45,151 nucleotides of DNA from Verrucomicrobiota bacterium (GTDB lineage: Bacteria; Verrucomicrobiota; Verrucomicrobiia; Chthoniobacterales; UBA10450). Each line of letters starts with the position of its first letter. Positions within the stretch are counted from its first letter, which is position 1. The stretch is from contig QHQO01000021.1 of NCBI GenBank assembly GCA_003221195.1, positions 1-45,151 of the forward strand, in the 5' to 3' direction. Shown in pieces: positions 25,697-33,977 of the stretch. The notes under the pieces were generated by a model that searched no databases, was not told the origin of the DNA, and saw only the letters and a list, made by a program, of their open reading frames with translations. The translations under genes were made by a program, and so were the position numbers.

Positions 25697-25939
25697 GTGG
25701 TCATCGAATCCATCCGCCAATTCAATCACGCCGTACCTTTCGTCCCCTACGAGATTCACATGGCAAGTGGGGAACATTACGATGTGCCGCATCCGGACTT
25801 TATCTCGATCTCGCCGAGAGGATCATTTGTAGTTGTCATCGATGCGAAGGAGCGCCCACATCATCTAAACGCTTTACTAATTGAGCGCGCTACGCTGCTC
25901 AACGGCCAGAAGCGCCGCAGGCTCCGGAAGCGTCCTTAA
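25697..25939 (+). CDS. Small conserved hypothetical protein
   Basis: An 80-residue protein starting at GTG 25697: VIESIRQFNHAVPFVPYEIH then MASGEHYDVPHPDFISISPRG. I recognise the sequence style from small proteins of unknown function common in Verrucomicrobiota and Planctomycetota. It has no signal peptide or membrane helix, a compact beta-rich look and a basic tail (KRRRLRKRP). It stands alone, divergent from the PfpI gene, and ends 6 bp before the convergent dehydrogenase gene. The 174-bp upstream gap shows nothing else. Confidence 0.65.
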   Translation: MVIESIRQFNHAVPFVPYEIHMASGEHYDVPHPDFISISPRGSFVVVIDAKERPHHLNALLIERATLLNGQKRRRLRKRP

Positions 25940-25945
25940 AGCCAA

Positions 25946-28900
25946 TCAACGCGAAGCGATACGTGCTTCCGGTTCCGAAATTTTAAATCCTTCGATTTGC
26001 TTCTTAATTTCGTTCGCGAAGCTGGCTGCGCCGGCGCCGTTTACAACGCGATGATCGAACGTGAGCGAAAGTGTGATCACTTCCGCACTTTCATTTTTCT
26101 TCCCGTTAGGAATTAACTCGCGATGCGCGGTGCCGACGAAAAGCGTGCCGACTGAGGGCGGCACAACAATGGGCGCGCCGGCCTTTACCCCAAATGCGCC
26201 CAGACTGGTTATCACAACCGGGGCGTTCATCGCGTCGATGCGGCCGCTGCGAGTAGCATCGACTGTTTCGTTGTAAGTCTTGACGAATTCCGGCCAGGCC
26301 TTCTTGTTCGCATCAACGATCACCGCTGTTGCCAGGCGATCGCCTTCCATCGCTACCGCAATACCCAGATCGAAATTTTCGTTCTCAACGATACGCTCGT
26401 CTTCCAAAATGAGACGACGGAAGGGTGGATGTTTTTTCATGGCTCGCACCACTGCCCACGCGATCATCACGGAAGGAGAAGGGGCATGTTTTCCATTTTT
26501 CCTTTTGGCTGCATCGCGCGCGTTGCGAATTGCGTCCCATCGCGCATCGATCTGCAAGTTGGCAGGGATCACGTGAATGAGCTTGCGTGTGATCGTTGGC
26601 GAAAGCGCTGGTTCGATTGCTGTAGCCGGGGTCGTCGACCCCAGATGGGTGATCTCGCCCCTAGACACTGGATGGCGACGGTCAGCGCCTGCGGCCACAG
26701 CGTCGCCTGCCGATTCTTTTGCTGTCTCCTGAAACTGGTCAGCTAGCGATGGTTCGGCGGTTATGATGGTGCCAAGCTCCTGACCGATTTCGACCGTGTC
26801 GCCTACCTTTATTTTCCATTCACCCATCACGGCCGCAAAGGACGACTGAATGGGATAAACGGCTTTATCAGTCTCCACTTCGCAGAGCTCATCATCGAGC
26901 GCGATGGTGTCGCCGGAATTTTTCAAAAGCGAAACGACTTTTGCATTGCGAATCCCTTCGCCCATGACTGGGACGGTGATGCTTTGTATTCGCTGCTTGC
27001 TGGTTTCCGCTGTAGCCGCAGGCACTGACCTCGGGGCCACCAGCACTGGCTCTGCAATCGGGGTGCCGCGGTCAACGCCCGCGGCCACTGCGCGTTCCTG
27101 TTTTGTCGCAACCGAGCGCTGAATTGCGGAGACGATCCGCTCCACGTCTGGTAACGCCGCGTACTCATAAATCGGGTTGTAACCGATCATGACGTTTGCC
27201 TTACTCACAAGAACCGGCGGGCTGATCATTTCGTTCCATAGCTCGGGTGCGCTCGCGATGTGAGAAATCAACATGTGCCCGACACTGCAATTTTCGGTGT
27301 CCTCCTGAACCACGACCAGCCGGCGAGTCTTGCGCACGGATTCCTCGATTGCCGATTTGTCCCACGGAACGATGGAACGCAGATCAATCAGCTCGACGCT
27401 GATCCCATTGTCGATTTTATCTAAAGCCTCGAGCGATTTTTCGACGGTGTTGCCCCAAGTAACCAGCGTGATATCGGAGCCATTGCGTAACTTGAGCGCC
27501 TGACCCAAGGAAACGGCGCGAATTGGTTCCGCATATTGCTGTTCCGCCCAAAGGAGATGTTTCGGTATTAGAAAGATGACCGGATCCTCGCCATGCATCG
27601 CTGTCCATAGCAATCCGGCGGCATCAGCCGGCGAGCTTGGGATTACAATGTTCAGACCGGGATAATGAGCGAGCGCTGATTCATTCGCCTGGCTGTGCCA
27701 CAAACTTCCGCCAGGCAGATAAGCTCCGTATGGCGCATAAATCACCACCGGGCATTTCCAATTGCCGAACGATCGCCAGCGCAAATTCGATATGTTCGTG
27801 ACGAGCTGATTGAACCCCGGATAAATGAAATCAATAAATTGCAGTTCGAAAACCGGGCGTTTGCCGTACGCCGCCAGACCGCAGGCGACACCGAGAATCG
27901 TCGATTCGGCAAGAGGCGAATTGAACACCTGTTTTGGAAACTCGGTTGAAAGCTTTTGTGTGAGACGGAACACACCACCCTTCGGATCTTCAATGTCTTC
28001 ACCAAATAGAATGCGTCGCGAATCGTCCTCCAGACCCGCGCGCAATGTTTTATTCACAGTATCGCCAATGCGATATTTCCCAGGCGGGAGAATCTCCTTG
28101 TTAAGTTTTGGAGGTGATTCGCTAAGGTTGCCAAGTAACTCGTTAGGCGATGGGTTCTCGGCTTTTTCCGCCTCCGTGTACTCGCGGCGAATGCGCTCTT
28201 TAACCTCATTATCGAGCTTCGCGAATTCCTCGGCAGTGATCGCGCCCTCGTGGATCAGCTGATCCTTCCAGCACTTGAGGGGGTCTGATTTCTCTAGCGC
28301 CTCCAATTCTTCGGCGCTGCGATAAAGTTTCTGATCATCGGAGCTGGTGTGACTGGAAAGCCGCTCCATCCGGATCCAGAAAAAGAACGGCCCGGCTCCC
28401 GCGCGAATTTTTTCAAAGGCTTCGGCGGTTGCGTCATACACCTGCTGCACGTCTTGTCCCTCGATTCGGCGCCAGTTGTCAGGTTGGAGGACGTTGAGCG
28501 CGAGAGGATTATTCTTCCGCGTCGGCATGCTGATGCCGTACCCGTTGTCTTCCACAAGGAAGAGCATGGGAAGTTTCTTCTCACTGGCGAAACAGAGCGC
28601 TTCAAAAAAATCTCCCTGGCGTGTCGCAGCATCGCCGACCGTCGTGACCACGAGATTTTTTTTGCCGTCGAGCTGAATGCCCCAAGCCATGCCGCACGCC
28701 GGAAGTAACTGCGAACCGGTCGGAGTCGGCACGCTCCAAATGTGTAAGTCCGCATCGCTGTAATGCGATGGCATCTGCCGACCGCCGCTTCCAGTATTGC
28801 GCTTTGCAAAATATTCGAGACCAAGCTGGCGCGTTGTCATACCGCGCCCGAGAACAAGACCGCGGTCGCGATAATACGGTACGATGTAATCGCCTGGTTC

Positions 28901-29062
28901 CGTTTGGATCGAGACCGCCGCAAGCGCCTCGTGGCCCATGCCAGAAACATGAAAATGTCCTTTGCCCTGACGATTCAAGTTCTGTTCCCGCAGATCTGCG
29001 TGACGACTCTCCAGGATGGTGGTTAAGAGTCGGAGCTTATCTTCCTTGCTGAGCACAGGCAT
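25946..29062 (-). CDS. Single-chain 2-oxoacid dehydrogenase: E1alpha-E1beta-lipoyl-E2 fusion
   Basis: A 1038-residue protein that would oxidatively decarboxylate a 2-oxoacid (branched-chain type most likely) and pass the acyl group to CoA. E1alpha is about residues 1-325, with thiamine-diphosphate motif VGDAATRQGDFFEA ending in LVEDN. E1beta is about 345-655 (ILFGEDIEDPKGGVFRLT; SPLAESTILGVACGLAAYG). The lipoyl domain is about 688-768 with Lys733 (EVETDKAVYP). The E2 acyltransferase is about 820-1035 with FDHRVVNGAGAASF: His1004 is present, but the usual Asp at 1008 is Asn. No peripheral subunit-binding domain is visible. Both linkers hold an 81-bp repeat. ATG 29060-29062 (MPVLSKEDKL) is preferred over the upstream in-frame start. 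E3 is not in the window. Confidence 0.9.
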   Translation of the reverse strand: MPVLSKEDKLRLLTTILESRHADLREQNLNRQGKGHFHVSGMGHEALAAVSIQTEPGDYIVPYYRDRGLVLGRGMTTRQLGLEYFAKRNTGSGGRQMPSHYSDADLHIWSVPTPTGSQLLPACGMAWGIQLDGKKNLVVTTVGDAATRQGDFFEALCFASEKKLPMLFLVEDNGYGISMPTRKNNPLALNVLQPDNWRRIEGQDVQQVYDATAEAFEKIRAGAGPFFFWIRMERLSSHTSSDDQKLYRSAEELEALEKSDPLKCWKDQLIHEGAITAEEFAKLDNEVKERIRREYTEAEKAENPSPNELLGNLSESPPKLNKEILPPGKYRIGDTVNKTLRAGLEDDSRRILFGEDIEDPKGGVFRLTQKLSTEFPKQVFNSPLAESTILGVACGLAAYGKRPVFELQFIDFIYPGFNQLVTNISNLRWRSFGNWKCPVVIYAPYGAYLPGGSLWHSQANESALAHYPGLNIVIPSSPADAAGLLWTAMHGEDPVIFLIPKHLLWAEQQYAEPIRAVSLGQALKLRNGSDITLVTWGNTVEKSLEALDKIDNGISVELIDLRSIVPWDKSAIEESVRKTRRLVVVQEDTENCSVGHMLISHIASAPELWNEMISPPVLVSKANVMIGYNPIYEYAALPDVERIVSAIQRSVATKQERAVAAGVDRGTPIAEPVLVAPRSVPAATAETSKQRIQSITVPVMGEGIRNAKVVSLLKNSGDTIALDDELCEVETDKAVYPIQSSFAAVMGEWKIKVGDTVEIGQELGTIITAEPSLADQFQETAKESAGDAVAAGADRRHPVSRGEITHLGSTTPATAIEPALSPTITRKLIHVIPANLQIDARWDAIRNARDAAKRKNGKHAPSPSVMIAWAVVRAMKKHPPFRRLILEDERIVENENFDLGIAVAMEGDRLATAVIVDANKKAWPEFVKTYNETVDATRSGRIDAMNAPVVITSLGAFGVKAGAPIVVPPSVGTLFVGTAHRELIPNGKKNESAEVITLSLTFDHRVVNGAGAASFANEIKKQIEGFKISEPEARIASR
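26620..26700. repeat. 81-bp inverted-repeat element, copy 1 (lipoyl-to-E2 linker)
   Basis: The arms at 26620-26639 and 26681-26700 pair at 14 of 20 positions. It is translated as about residues 788-815 of the fusion protein (VAAGADRRHPVSRGEI and onward). It has the same length, arm design and codon phase as copy 2. Confidence 0.65.
27010..27090. repeat. 81-bp inverted-repeat element, copy 2 (E1beta-to-lipoyl linker)
   Basis: The arms at 27010-27029 and 27071-27090 pair at 15 of 20 positions (left arm ctgtagccgcaggcactgac). It is translated as about residues 658-685 (VAAGVDRGTPIAEPVLVAPR). It starts exactly 390 bp from copy 1, a multiple of three. Confidence 0.65.
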
Positions 29063-29124
29063 ACGGCATGATCTTACACGGCACTTACAGATCGACAATC
29101 ACACGGATTTGCTTCGAATAGAAA

Positions 29125-30219
29125 ATGCATACGGAAAGGACAACATCAAAATTCGGTCGTGGTGTGATCGAGCATTACCGCGAGTATCTTCCCGTTGCTG
29201 AATCGACGGCGGTTATCTCCCTGAGCGAGGGGGATACGCCGCTGGTGTTTTGTCCACAATTGAGCAAACGCGTCGGTCGCGTGGTTTTCGTCAAGAACGA
29301 AGGTGTTAACCCAACCGGCTCGTTTAAAGATCGCGGCATGACCCTGGCGGTATCGAAGGCGAAGGAGCGAGGCGCGACTGCGCTGATTTGTGCTTCTACA
29401 GGGAACACTTCGGCGTCAGCGGCGGCCTATGCAGCGCGCGCAGGAATTTCATGCGTCGTGATTTTGCCTGCGGGAAAAATTGCGACGGGAAAATTGCTTC
29501 AAGCTTTTGCTTACGGAGCTAAGATCGTCGCGATCGATGGCAATTTTGACGACGCACTGCGACTCGTGCGTGAGCTCGGCGAGGCCGGCGATCTTGCCAT
29601 TGTAAATTCGATCAACCCTGATCGGATCGCCGGCCAGAAGACCGCTGCCTTCGAAATTGTCGACGTTCTCGGCGACGCGCCTGATTTCCATCTGTTACCG
29701 GTAGGCAATGCCGGAAACATCACTGCGTACTGGGCCGGCTATCGAGAATACCACGCGCTTGGACGGTCGACGAAGTTGCCGGCGATGATTGGCTTTCAGG
29801 CCGCAGGCGCTGCTCCGATTTTTTACAATCGCATCGTCGAACAACCCGAAACGGTGGCTTCGGCGATTCGCATCGGCAATCCAGCAAGTTGGAAACAAGC
29901 CCGTGCCGCCATCAACGAATCACATGGAGCGATTGATGTTGTTAGTGACGAAGAAATTCTTGCGGCGCAGACGTGGCTGGCACAGCACGAGGGAATTTTT
30001 GTCGAACCTGCAAGTGCGGCCTCCGTTGCGGGGCTTTTTAAATGCTGCGATTCAAAAGACGCAGCATATTCATTTCAGAAGATCCAAGGACAGAGTCGAA
30101 TTGTTTGCACCGTCACCGGACATGGACTGAAAGATCCCGACGTGATTATTGGGCAGATGAAAGAATTAAAGTCTGTTCCGGCGACTGTGAATGATGTGCG
30201 ACGCGCAGTTGGGCTCTAG
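29125..30219 (+). CDS. thrC: Threonine synthase
   Basis: A 364-residue PLP enzyme that converts O-phosphohomoserine to threonine. The PLP lysine is in NPTGSFKDRGMTLAVSKAKE; the phosphate-binding loop is VGNAGNITAYW, and ASTGNTSASAAAYAARAG is the substrate-binding segment. The length fits the shorter class of threonine synthases. It is divergent from the dehydrogenase gene (62-bp gap) and followed by lysC after 90 bp, so the two belong to one aspartate-family pathway unit. Homoserine dehydrogenase is not in the window. Confidence 0.95.
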   Translation: MHTERTTSKFGRGVIEHYREYLPVAESTAVISLSEGDTPLVFCPQLSKRVGRVVFVKNEGVNPTGSFKDRGMTLAVSKAKERGATALICASTGNTSASAAAYAARAGISCVVILPAGKIATGKLLQAFAYGAKIVAIDGNFDDALRLVRELGEAGDLAIVNSINPDRIAGQKTAAFEIVDVLGDAPDFHLLPVGNAGNITAYWAGYREYHALGRSTKLPAMIGFQAAGAAPIFYNRIVEQPETVASAIRIGNPASWKQARAAINESHGAIDVVSDEEILAAQTWLAQHEGIFVEPASAASVAGLFKCCDSKDAAYSFQKIQGQSRIVCTVTGHGLKDPDVIIGQMKELKSVPATVNDVRRAVGL

Positions 30220-30309
30220 TTGCTGACCCAGGTCCTAAGCATTGTGATGCAAACCAAGTCTTAGTTTGTTTTGGAACTTCTCGTTCCTGTTCCGTAATCT
30301 ATTCACGCC

Positions 30310-31560
30310 ATGCATCTGATCGTTCAAAAATATGGCGGCACCTCCGTCGGTACACCGGAGCGAATTTGCAACGTGGCCCGCCGAATTCTTGAGACGCAGC
30401 GTAAAGGCTGTCGGGTCGTGGCAGTCATCTCAGCAATGGCAGGAGTAACCGATCAGTTGCTCAAGCTCGCAAAAGCTGTCTCGCCGCAGCCGACAGAACG
30501 CGAGCTCGCTATCTTGCTTGCCACTGGTGAAGGTGCTGCCAGCGCCTTGACTGCAATGGCCGTGAACGCGCTGGGTGGAACAGCTATCTCGGTGACCGGC
30601 GCTCAGGCAGGAATCTTAACCGACCACCATCACACCAAGGCGCGCATCGCGAACATCAGTCCGAAGCAGATTCACGAGATGCTGTCGGAGGATTACATCG
30701 TAATCGTCGCCGGTTTTCAGGGTCAAACTCCGGAAGGAGATACGACCACGCTGGGTCGAGGCGGCTCGGACTTAACCGCCATTGCACTGGCGGGGGCATT
30801 GAACGCCGACGCCTGCCAGATCTTTACGGACGTAGATGGTGTGTTCACGTGCGATCCGCGCGTTGTCCTCGATGCAAAAAAAGTTAGTGAGATTGCCTAC
30901 GACGAGATGCTCGAGATGGCGGGCAGCGGCGCCAAAGTGATGCAGTCGCGTGCGGTAGAGTTTGCAAAAAAATTCGGCGTCGAATTTGAAGTGCGGTCAA
31001 GCTTTACCAAAAGGCGAGGGACAGTTGCTAAAGAAGAGACTCCCAGCATGGAGGACGTTCTAGTTCGGGGTATCAGTCTCGATCGGCACCAGGCAAAACT
31101 CAGCATCACAGGCGTACGTGATGAACCGGGAATCGCTGCCCGGATTTTTTCGAATATCGCCGCAGTGCACATCATCGTTGACATGATTGTGCAAAACGCG
31201 TCAATCGACGGAACGACTGACATCTCATTCACGATTCATGAAGACGAACTGGAAAACGCCCGTACGATCTTAATGCCGGTGATTGGCCAGATGGGCGCCA
31301 AGCGCTTGAACACTACTGCCGGCTTGGCCAAGCTGAGCGTGGTTGGCATCGGAATGCGATCGCATTCGGGAGTCGCAGCGCGAATGTTCGAGTGCCTGGG
31401 GAAAAGCGGGATTAACATCCAGCTGGTTTCTACTTCGGAAATCAAGATTGCAGTCATCATCGATGAAAAAGACGCGGAACGCGCTGCGCAATTGATCCAC
31501 GCCGAGTTCGGTCTGGCGCGATTGCTGCCTGCTCCCTCTGTGACGCGACCGCTCGCCTGA
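30310..31560 (+). CDS. lysC: Aspartate kinase
   Basis: A 416-residue enzyme that phosphorylates aspartate, the first step to lysine, threonine and methionine. It has the kinase signature VQKYGGTSVGTPERI, the nucleotide loop TTLGRGGSDLTAIALA and FTDVDGVFTCDPR, then two C-terminal ACT domains (LSITGVRDEPGIAARIFSNI; LSVVGIGMRSHSGVAARMFE) for feedback control by lysine and/or threonine. The length is typical of monofunctional enzymes. No lysine riboswitch is recognisable in the 90-bp leader. It is convergent with arsS. Confidence 0.96.
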   Translation: MHLIVQKYGGTSVGTPERICNVARRILETQRKGCRVVAVISAMAGVTDQLLKLAKAVSPQPTERELAILLATGEGAASALTAMAVNALGGTAISVTGAQAGILTDHHHTKARIANISPKQIHEMLSEDYIVIVAGFQGQTPEGDTTTLGRGGSDLTAIALAGALNADACQIFTDVDGVFTCDPRVVLDAKKVSEIAYDEMLEMAGSGAKVMQSRAVEFAKKFGVEFEVRSSFTKRRGTVAKEETPSMEDVLVRGISLDRHQAKLSITGVRDEPGIAARIFSNIAAVHIIVDMIVQNASIDGTTDISFTIHEDELENARTILMPVIGQMGAKRLNTTAGLAKLSVVGIGMRSHSGVAARMFECLGKSGINIQLVSTSEIKIAVIIDEKDAERAAQLIHAEFGLARLLPAPSVTRPLA

Positions 31561-31611
31561 CCGGTTAGGAGTTTGTTTAGTGCGCGGTGAAGCGGCTATA
31601 GGACAAGATCG

Positions 31612-32568
31612 TTACACAATCGCTCCGCCGCAGCTGGAGCCAACGCCGGCAGTACAGCCGAAACAATGATCGCCGGTCATGATCTCACGATTTTCGAGCG
31701 ACTCCGGATCGACATCCCACAGAAAAATCGGCGTCCCATTCTTCCACTGCATCTCGAGCTGTTGGTTAAAATCACAATCATAAACTTCGCCTCGCCATCC
31801 CACGCTGATGGTGTTGCGGCACATCAATCCGCCAATTGTTGCTGGATTAAACGCGTCAATGAGCAGTTGTATGTACTCCTCCAGTTTACCGTTATGCCGG
31901 AGATAACTCGCAAAGCGGCCGATCGGCAGATTCGTGAGTGCATAAAGCTTATTAAACACGATTCCGAAATGTTCTTTGAGTTCGTGTTTGTAATCGACCT
32001 CAAGCTCGTCTTGCAGCGGCGGCAGAAATGTCCCCACTGGATTGTAGACAAGATGCAGCGGTAATTCGGGATCGCTTCCGTAGCCTAACGAGTTGAGTAA
32101 CTGCAGAGCAGCGATGCTGTCGTCGAAAACGCCTTCGCCACGTTGCGCATCTACGTTTTTCGCCGAATAACACGGCATCGAAGCAATGATCTCGACCTTG
32201 TTCGTCGCGAGGAACTCAGGCAGATCTCCGTAACCGCGCTCAAGCAAAATCGTCAGATTGCAGCGGTCGATCACGTGTCGTGACGGCTCCAGCGCTTTCA
32301 CTCGCTCAATGAAATAGCGGAAATCCGGAATCAGTTCCGGCGCACCGCCGGTGAGATCGACGGTGGGGATATCGGTTTTTGCGAGCCAATTGACGATCCG
32401 ATCTACAGTCTCCTGCGCCATGATTTCCTTGCGCTTTGGCCCAGCGTTCACGTGGCAATGCACGCACGTCAGATTGCAAAGCTTGCCCACGTTAACCTGA
32501 AGAATTTCCGTGCGGCTGCGGCGCAGCCGTGAACCATCCGTTGCAAGTCGATGAGAAAACCGGTTCAT
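31612..32568 (-). CDS. arsS: Arsenosugar biosynthesis radical SAM protein ArsS
   Basis: A 318-residue radical SAM enzyme. The 4Fe-4S motif is CNLTCVHCHVNAGPKR (Cys-x3-Cys-x2-Cys), with TGGAPEL after it as the SAM-binding GGE-like motif. The C-terminal CFGCTAGVGSSCGG adds further cysteines, probably for an auxiliary cluster. ArsS is thought to attach the 5'-deoxyadenosyl group to methylated arsenic on the way to oxo-arsenosugars. The ORF runs 38 codons further upstream inside arsM; ATG 32566-32568 overlaps the arsM stop by 4 bp and is the likely start, which couples the two genes. Confidence 0.92.
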   Translation of the reverse strand: MNRFSHRLATDGSRLRRSRTEILQVNVGKLCNLTCVHCHVNAGPKRKEIMAQETVDRIVNWLAKTDIPTVDLTGGAPELIPDFRYFIERVKALEPSRHVIDRCNLTILLERGYGDLPEFLATNKVEIIASMPCYSAKNVDAQRGEGVFDDSIAALQLLNSLGYGSDPELPLHLVYNPVGTFLPPLQDELEVDYKHELKEHFGIVFNKLYALTNLPIGRFASYLRHNGKLEEYIQLLIDAFNPATIGGLMCRNTISVGWRGEVYDCDFNQQLEMQWKNGTPIFLWDVDPESLENREIMTGDHCFGCTAGVGSSCGGAIV

Positions 32569-33737
32569 TCGAGACGAAAGAAACCGCAAGCGCCGCCGTC
32601 GCAGCATTTGCTGTTTGCTTCTGTGGTTGCGTCGTAGTCCCGGCCTTTGGTCTCTTTCGGATGACGCAATTCGCGGGAGCAATCGAACGGTTTTGCGTCG
32701 GCCAGGGGAACATCGACGATCGGATCGACAAACTCGAAGAAATCGCGATAGGGCGCTTTCTTGTAGAGATTGTAAATGTGATCGCAGACCGCATACCGCC
32801 TGCCGCGCTCCATGCGGTGATTGTCATCGTCCAGCACTTCCTTGAATGGCCCGCGATAGATCACGGCCTGATTGCGCTCGAAACATTCCCCCTGTTTTCC
32901 CTTGAACGCTTCGACCGTTACCGAACGAAACTCGATTCCTTGCACTGTGCGCCAAGGCTCGGCGGCTCGGTTCAAGATTTGGATTCCATAAAAACCCGCG
33001 TTCTCAAACGCCGCGATGAAACTCTCTTCGGTGAATGCTCCGGAGATACAGCCGCTCCAAAGCTCCGGATCGTTTTGCATCTCCTCGGGCACGCCTTCGT
33101 CGCTTACAATGTCCGAAATAACGGCGCGTCCACCCGTTTTGAGAACACGGAAAATTTCGTCAAAGAGTTGCCGTTTTGATTTCGGCTCAACCAAATTGAT
33201 TACACAATTAGAAACGACCACGTCGATCGAGTCGGTGGCGATGAGCGGATGCTTAACGCGCAATTCTTCAGCCAGCTCGTCCGCCGCGAGAAATGAGGCC
33301 GAGTCTGTGATTGGCATTTTCTTTAGCTCGCGGTCCAATAATTCCAGATCAAGCGCCAGATCCTGAATGTGGCCTTTAAGGAATTCGACGTTCGAATAGC
33401 CGATGCGCTCAGCGACGATTGGTGCGTTTCGACGCGCAACTTCGAGCATTTCGTCCGTCATATCGACGCCGATGACTTTTGCTTTCGGCCCAACAATCTG
33501 CGCGGCTATGAAACAGATTTTTCCTGTACCACTGCCCAGATCGAGAACGGTTTCGCCTCCATGCAAATAGCGCGATGGATCGCCACAGCCGTAATCGCGC
33601 TCGATTACTTCCTGCGGGATCACCTTCAGATACTCCGATGAGTAATTTACAGGACAGCAAAGCTTCCCCGCGCTCTCTTTGGCACCTGCCGCGTATCGCT
33701 GGCGAACGATAGTTTCTTTATGGCTGGTCTCGATCAT
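32565..33737 (-). CDS. arsM: Arsenite methyltransferase of the arsenosugar pathway
   Basis: A 390-residue SAM-dependent methyltransferase. Motif I is TVLDLGSGTGKICFIAAQ, followed by VIGVDMTDEMLEVARRN and the ArsM-type VVVSNCVINLVEPKSK. Arsenic-binding cysteines are likely the KLCCPVNY pair and Cys in SNCVINL; the tail has another set (KCCDGGACGFF). It is longer than the second arsM of this window because of a C-terminal extension of about 110 residues seen in arsS-linked enzymes. The ORF opens at TTG 33758; ATG 33735-33737 (MIETSHKETIVRQ) is preferred. It is the first gene of a two-gene unit with arsS. The 240-bp upstream gap shows no arsR gene. Confidence 0.92.
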   Translation of the reverse strand: MIETSHKETIVRQRYAAGAKESAGKLCCPVNYSSEYLKVIPQEVIERDYGCGDPSRYLHGGETVLDLGSGTGKICFIAAQIVGPKAKVIGVDMTDEMLEVARRNAPIVAERIGYSNVEFLKGHIQDLALDLELLDRELKKMPITDSASFLAADELAEELRVKHPLIATDSIDVVVSNCVINLVEPKSKRQLFDEIFRVLKTGGRAVISDIVSDEGVPEEMQNDPELWSGCISGAFTEESFIAAFENAGFYGIQILNRAAEPWRTVQGIEFRSVTVEAFKGKQGECFERNQAVIYRGPFKEVLDDDNHRMERGRRYAVCDHIYNLYKKAPYRDFFEFVDPIVDVPLADAKPFDCSRELRHPKETKGRDYDATTEANSKCCDGGACGFFRLE

Positions 33738-33977
33738 AGCTATGGGAAGCTCTACCAAGGCGTCTTATTCCTGAAAAGCCGTAATTCGTTTGCGGTCAAT
33801 TGCAAAAGGAACTAAAGCCGCGCTTGCCCGCGCAGCGCTGACTTCGAACCCAGCGTATGATCCCGGGTGTTTTGGCTTACGCGCTTATTTTTCGGCTGTG
33901 CGGATATAAACGGAATGTGCGGCCTACCTACAGGCCGGTACAGCTGCTTTTTGGGCAACATCTTTAAGTAAACAGAA

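Noticed and set aside
30220-30309. Lysine riboswitch before lysC
   Set aside because: The 90-bp leader is too short and shows none of the conserved stems.
33738-33977. arsR gene or ArsR operator upstream of arsM
   Set aside because: No open frame with an ArsR helix-turn-helix and no clear operator dyad; only short GC-rich inverted bits are seen.
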